Position numbers and translations under genes: made by a program. The notes beneath the pieces were generated by a model. That model did no database searches, was not told the origin of the DNA, and worked only from the letters and a program-made list of their open reading frames with translations. From positions 62,001 through 126,000 of the forward strand of contig CAKRLG010000003.1 in the NCBI GenBank assembly GCA_934359255.1: 64,000 nucleotides of DNA, in the 5' to 3' direction. The DNA is from an uncultured Ruminococcus sp. (GTDB lineage: Bacteria; Bacillota; Clostridia; Lachnospirales; Lachnospiraceae). Position 1 is the stretch's first letter; each line of letters starts with the position of its first letter. This document shows, in pieces, positions 63,241 to 64,000 of this stretch.

Positions 63241-64000
63241 ATGAGCGAACGAAATATTTTTGCAGTGTGTGATCTGGATGTGGATTACGCCTATCATTTT
63301 ATGGAGTATCTGAGTAAAAAGAAAAATATCCCTTTTGAAGTGCGGGTATTCACCAGTGCCGCAGGTTTCCGGGAATATGTAAAGGAGCATCCGGTAGAGC
63401 TGCTTTTGATTTCCGAAAAGGCGATGAACAGTGAGATCCGTGAGGCGAAGATCGGGCAGATTCTGATCTTATCGGATGGAGTGGTGTCAAAGGGGTTTGA
63501 AGAGTATCCGTCAATTTACAAATATCAGTCTTCCAATCAGGTGATCCGGGAAGCGCTGGAACACTATGGAGAGAGTAGTGGTGGAGCGGCACAGACTTTG
63601 AAGCTGGAGAAGAAAAAAATGGAAGTGATCGGAGTGTACTCACCGGTTGGGAGAACGATGAAGACAACATTTGCACTGACGCTGGGGCAGATTCTGGCAA
63701 AGAAAAGAGCCTGCCTGTATCTGAATCTGGAAGCCTGTTCCGGTTTTGAATATCTTCTGGAACGCAGCTTTGATCAGACACTTGGTGATCTACTGTACTA
63801 TCAGCGTCTGGGATCGGATCAGCTGATCACGAAGATGGGATCTATTGTCCAGAGTGTCAACAATCTGGATTATCTGCCACCGGTACTTTCCATGGAGGAT
63901 ATCCAGAGTACCACGGCACAGGAGTGGATCAGTCTTCTGCAGCAGATTATTGATTACAGTAATTATAATGTGGTCATTCTGGATCTCAGTGACAGTGTCA
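63241..64000 (+). CDS. TadZ/CpaE-like P-loop protein, start of a second pilus locus (cut by window end)
   Basis: The first 253 residues are visible; the frame is still open at the window end. A receiver-like N-terminal domain (FAVCDLDVDYAYHFMEYLSKKKN, about 1-115) is followed by a MinD/ParA-type ATPase domain whose loop reads YSPVGRTMKTT, a variant of the usual KGGxGKT. This is the layout of TadZ/CpaE proteins, which place Tad pilus machinery. AGGAGGATGAGG precedes ATG 63241, two bases after the peptidase stop. The remaining Tad genes would lie to the right. Confidence 0.75.
   Translation, partial: MSERNIFAVCDLDVDYAYHFMEYLSKKKNIPFEVRVFTSAAGFREYVKEHPVELLLISEKAMNSEIREAKIGQILILSDGVVSKGFEEYPSIYKYQSSNQVIREALEHYGESSGGAAQTLKLEKKKMEVIGVYSPVGRTMKTTFALTLGQILAKKRACLYLNLEACSGFEYLLERSFDQTLGDLLYYQRLGSDQLITKMGSIVQSVNNLDYLPPVLSMEDIQSTTAQEWISLLQQIIDYSNYNVVILDLSDSV

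Overview
The window looks like chromosomal DNA of a Gram-positive, spore-forming anaerobe of the Lachnospiraceae, most like Blautia and relatives. This rests on the overall protein sequences, strong AGGAGG-type ribosome binding sites, sporulation genes (spmA, spmB, ricT), an S-box riboswitch before metK, a CptIN-type type III toxin-antitoxin locus and the presence of both V-type and F-type ATPases. No database search was possible; family names come from motif recognition.

Left part (1-8.1 kb): end of glgD, a MATE exporter, SAM-I riboswitch plus metK, then the conserved housekeeping run guanylate-kinase-like / holB / ricT / trmN6 / rsmI. Accessory stretch (8.1-31 kb): a GH20 hexosaminidase, a type III toxin-antitoxin locus with a frameshifted toxin, spmA and spmB separated and opposed, a membrane GGDEF-EAL protein, two more MATE exporters, a BlaI/BlaR1-controlled lipoprotein plus ABC transporter module, an amino-sugar pair (RpiR regulator plus nagA), a metallophosphoesterase, a BMP-domain protein with a pseudoknot-like leader, and a MarR regulator. 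From 30 to 37.7 kb lies a minus-strand type IV pilus-like cluster (pilT, pilC/gspF, four pseudopilin-like proteins, a transglutaminase lipoprotein, a DUF885 protein). trxB follows, then a DnaA-box cluster.

Right part (39-64 kb): a complete nine-gene V-type ATPase operon on the minus strand; trmB, tRNA-Lys(CTT) and a SpoU methyltransferase; and a complete eight-gene F-type ATPase operon on the plus strand whose first gene appears to start at ACG. Two LytTR regulators with a GHKL kinase, two acidic lipoproteins, a YbaK deacylase, and the start of a second pilus (Tad-like) locus close the window.

The most novel signal is a family of large palindromic intergenic elements (8.06-8.43, 15.91-16.10, 16.28-16.35, 31.62-31.78 kb). 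Copies share short conserved blocks, but their long arms differ completely between copies while remaining complementary within each copy. The first is nested: one element type sits inside another. This points to selection for a folded RNA or DNA structure, and none carries a transposase.
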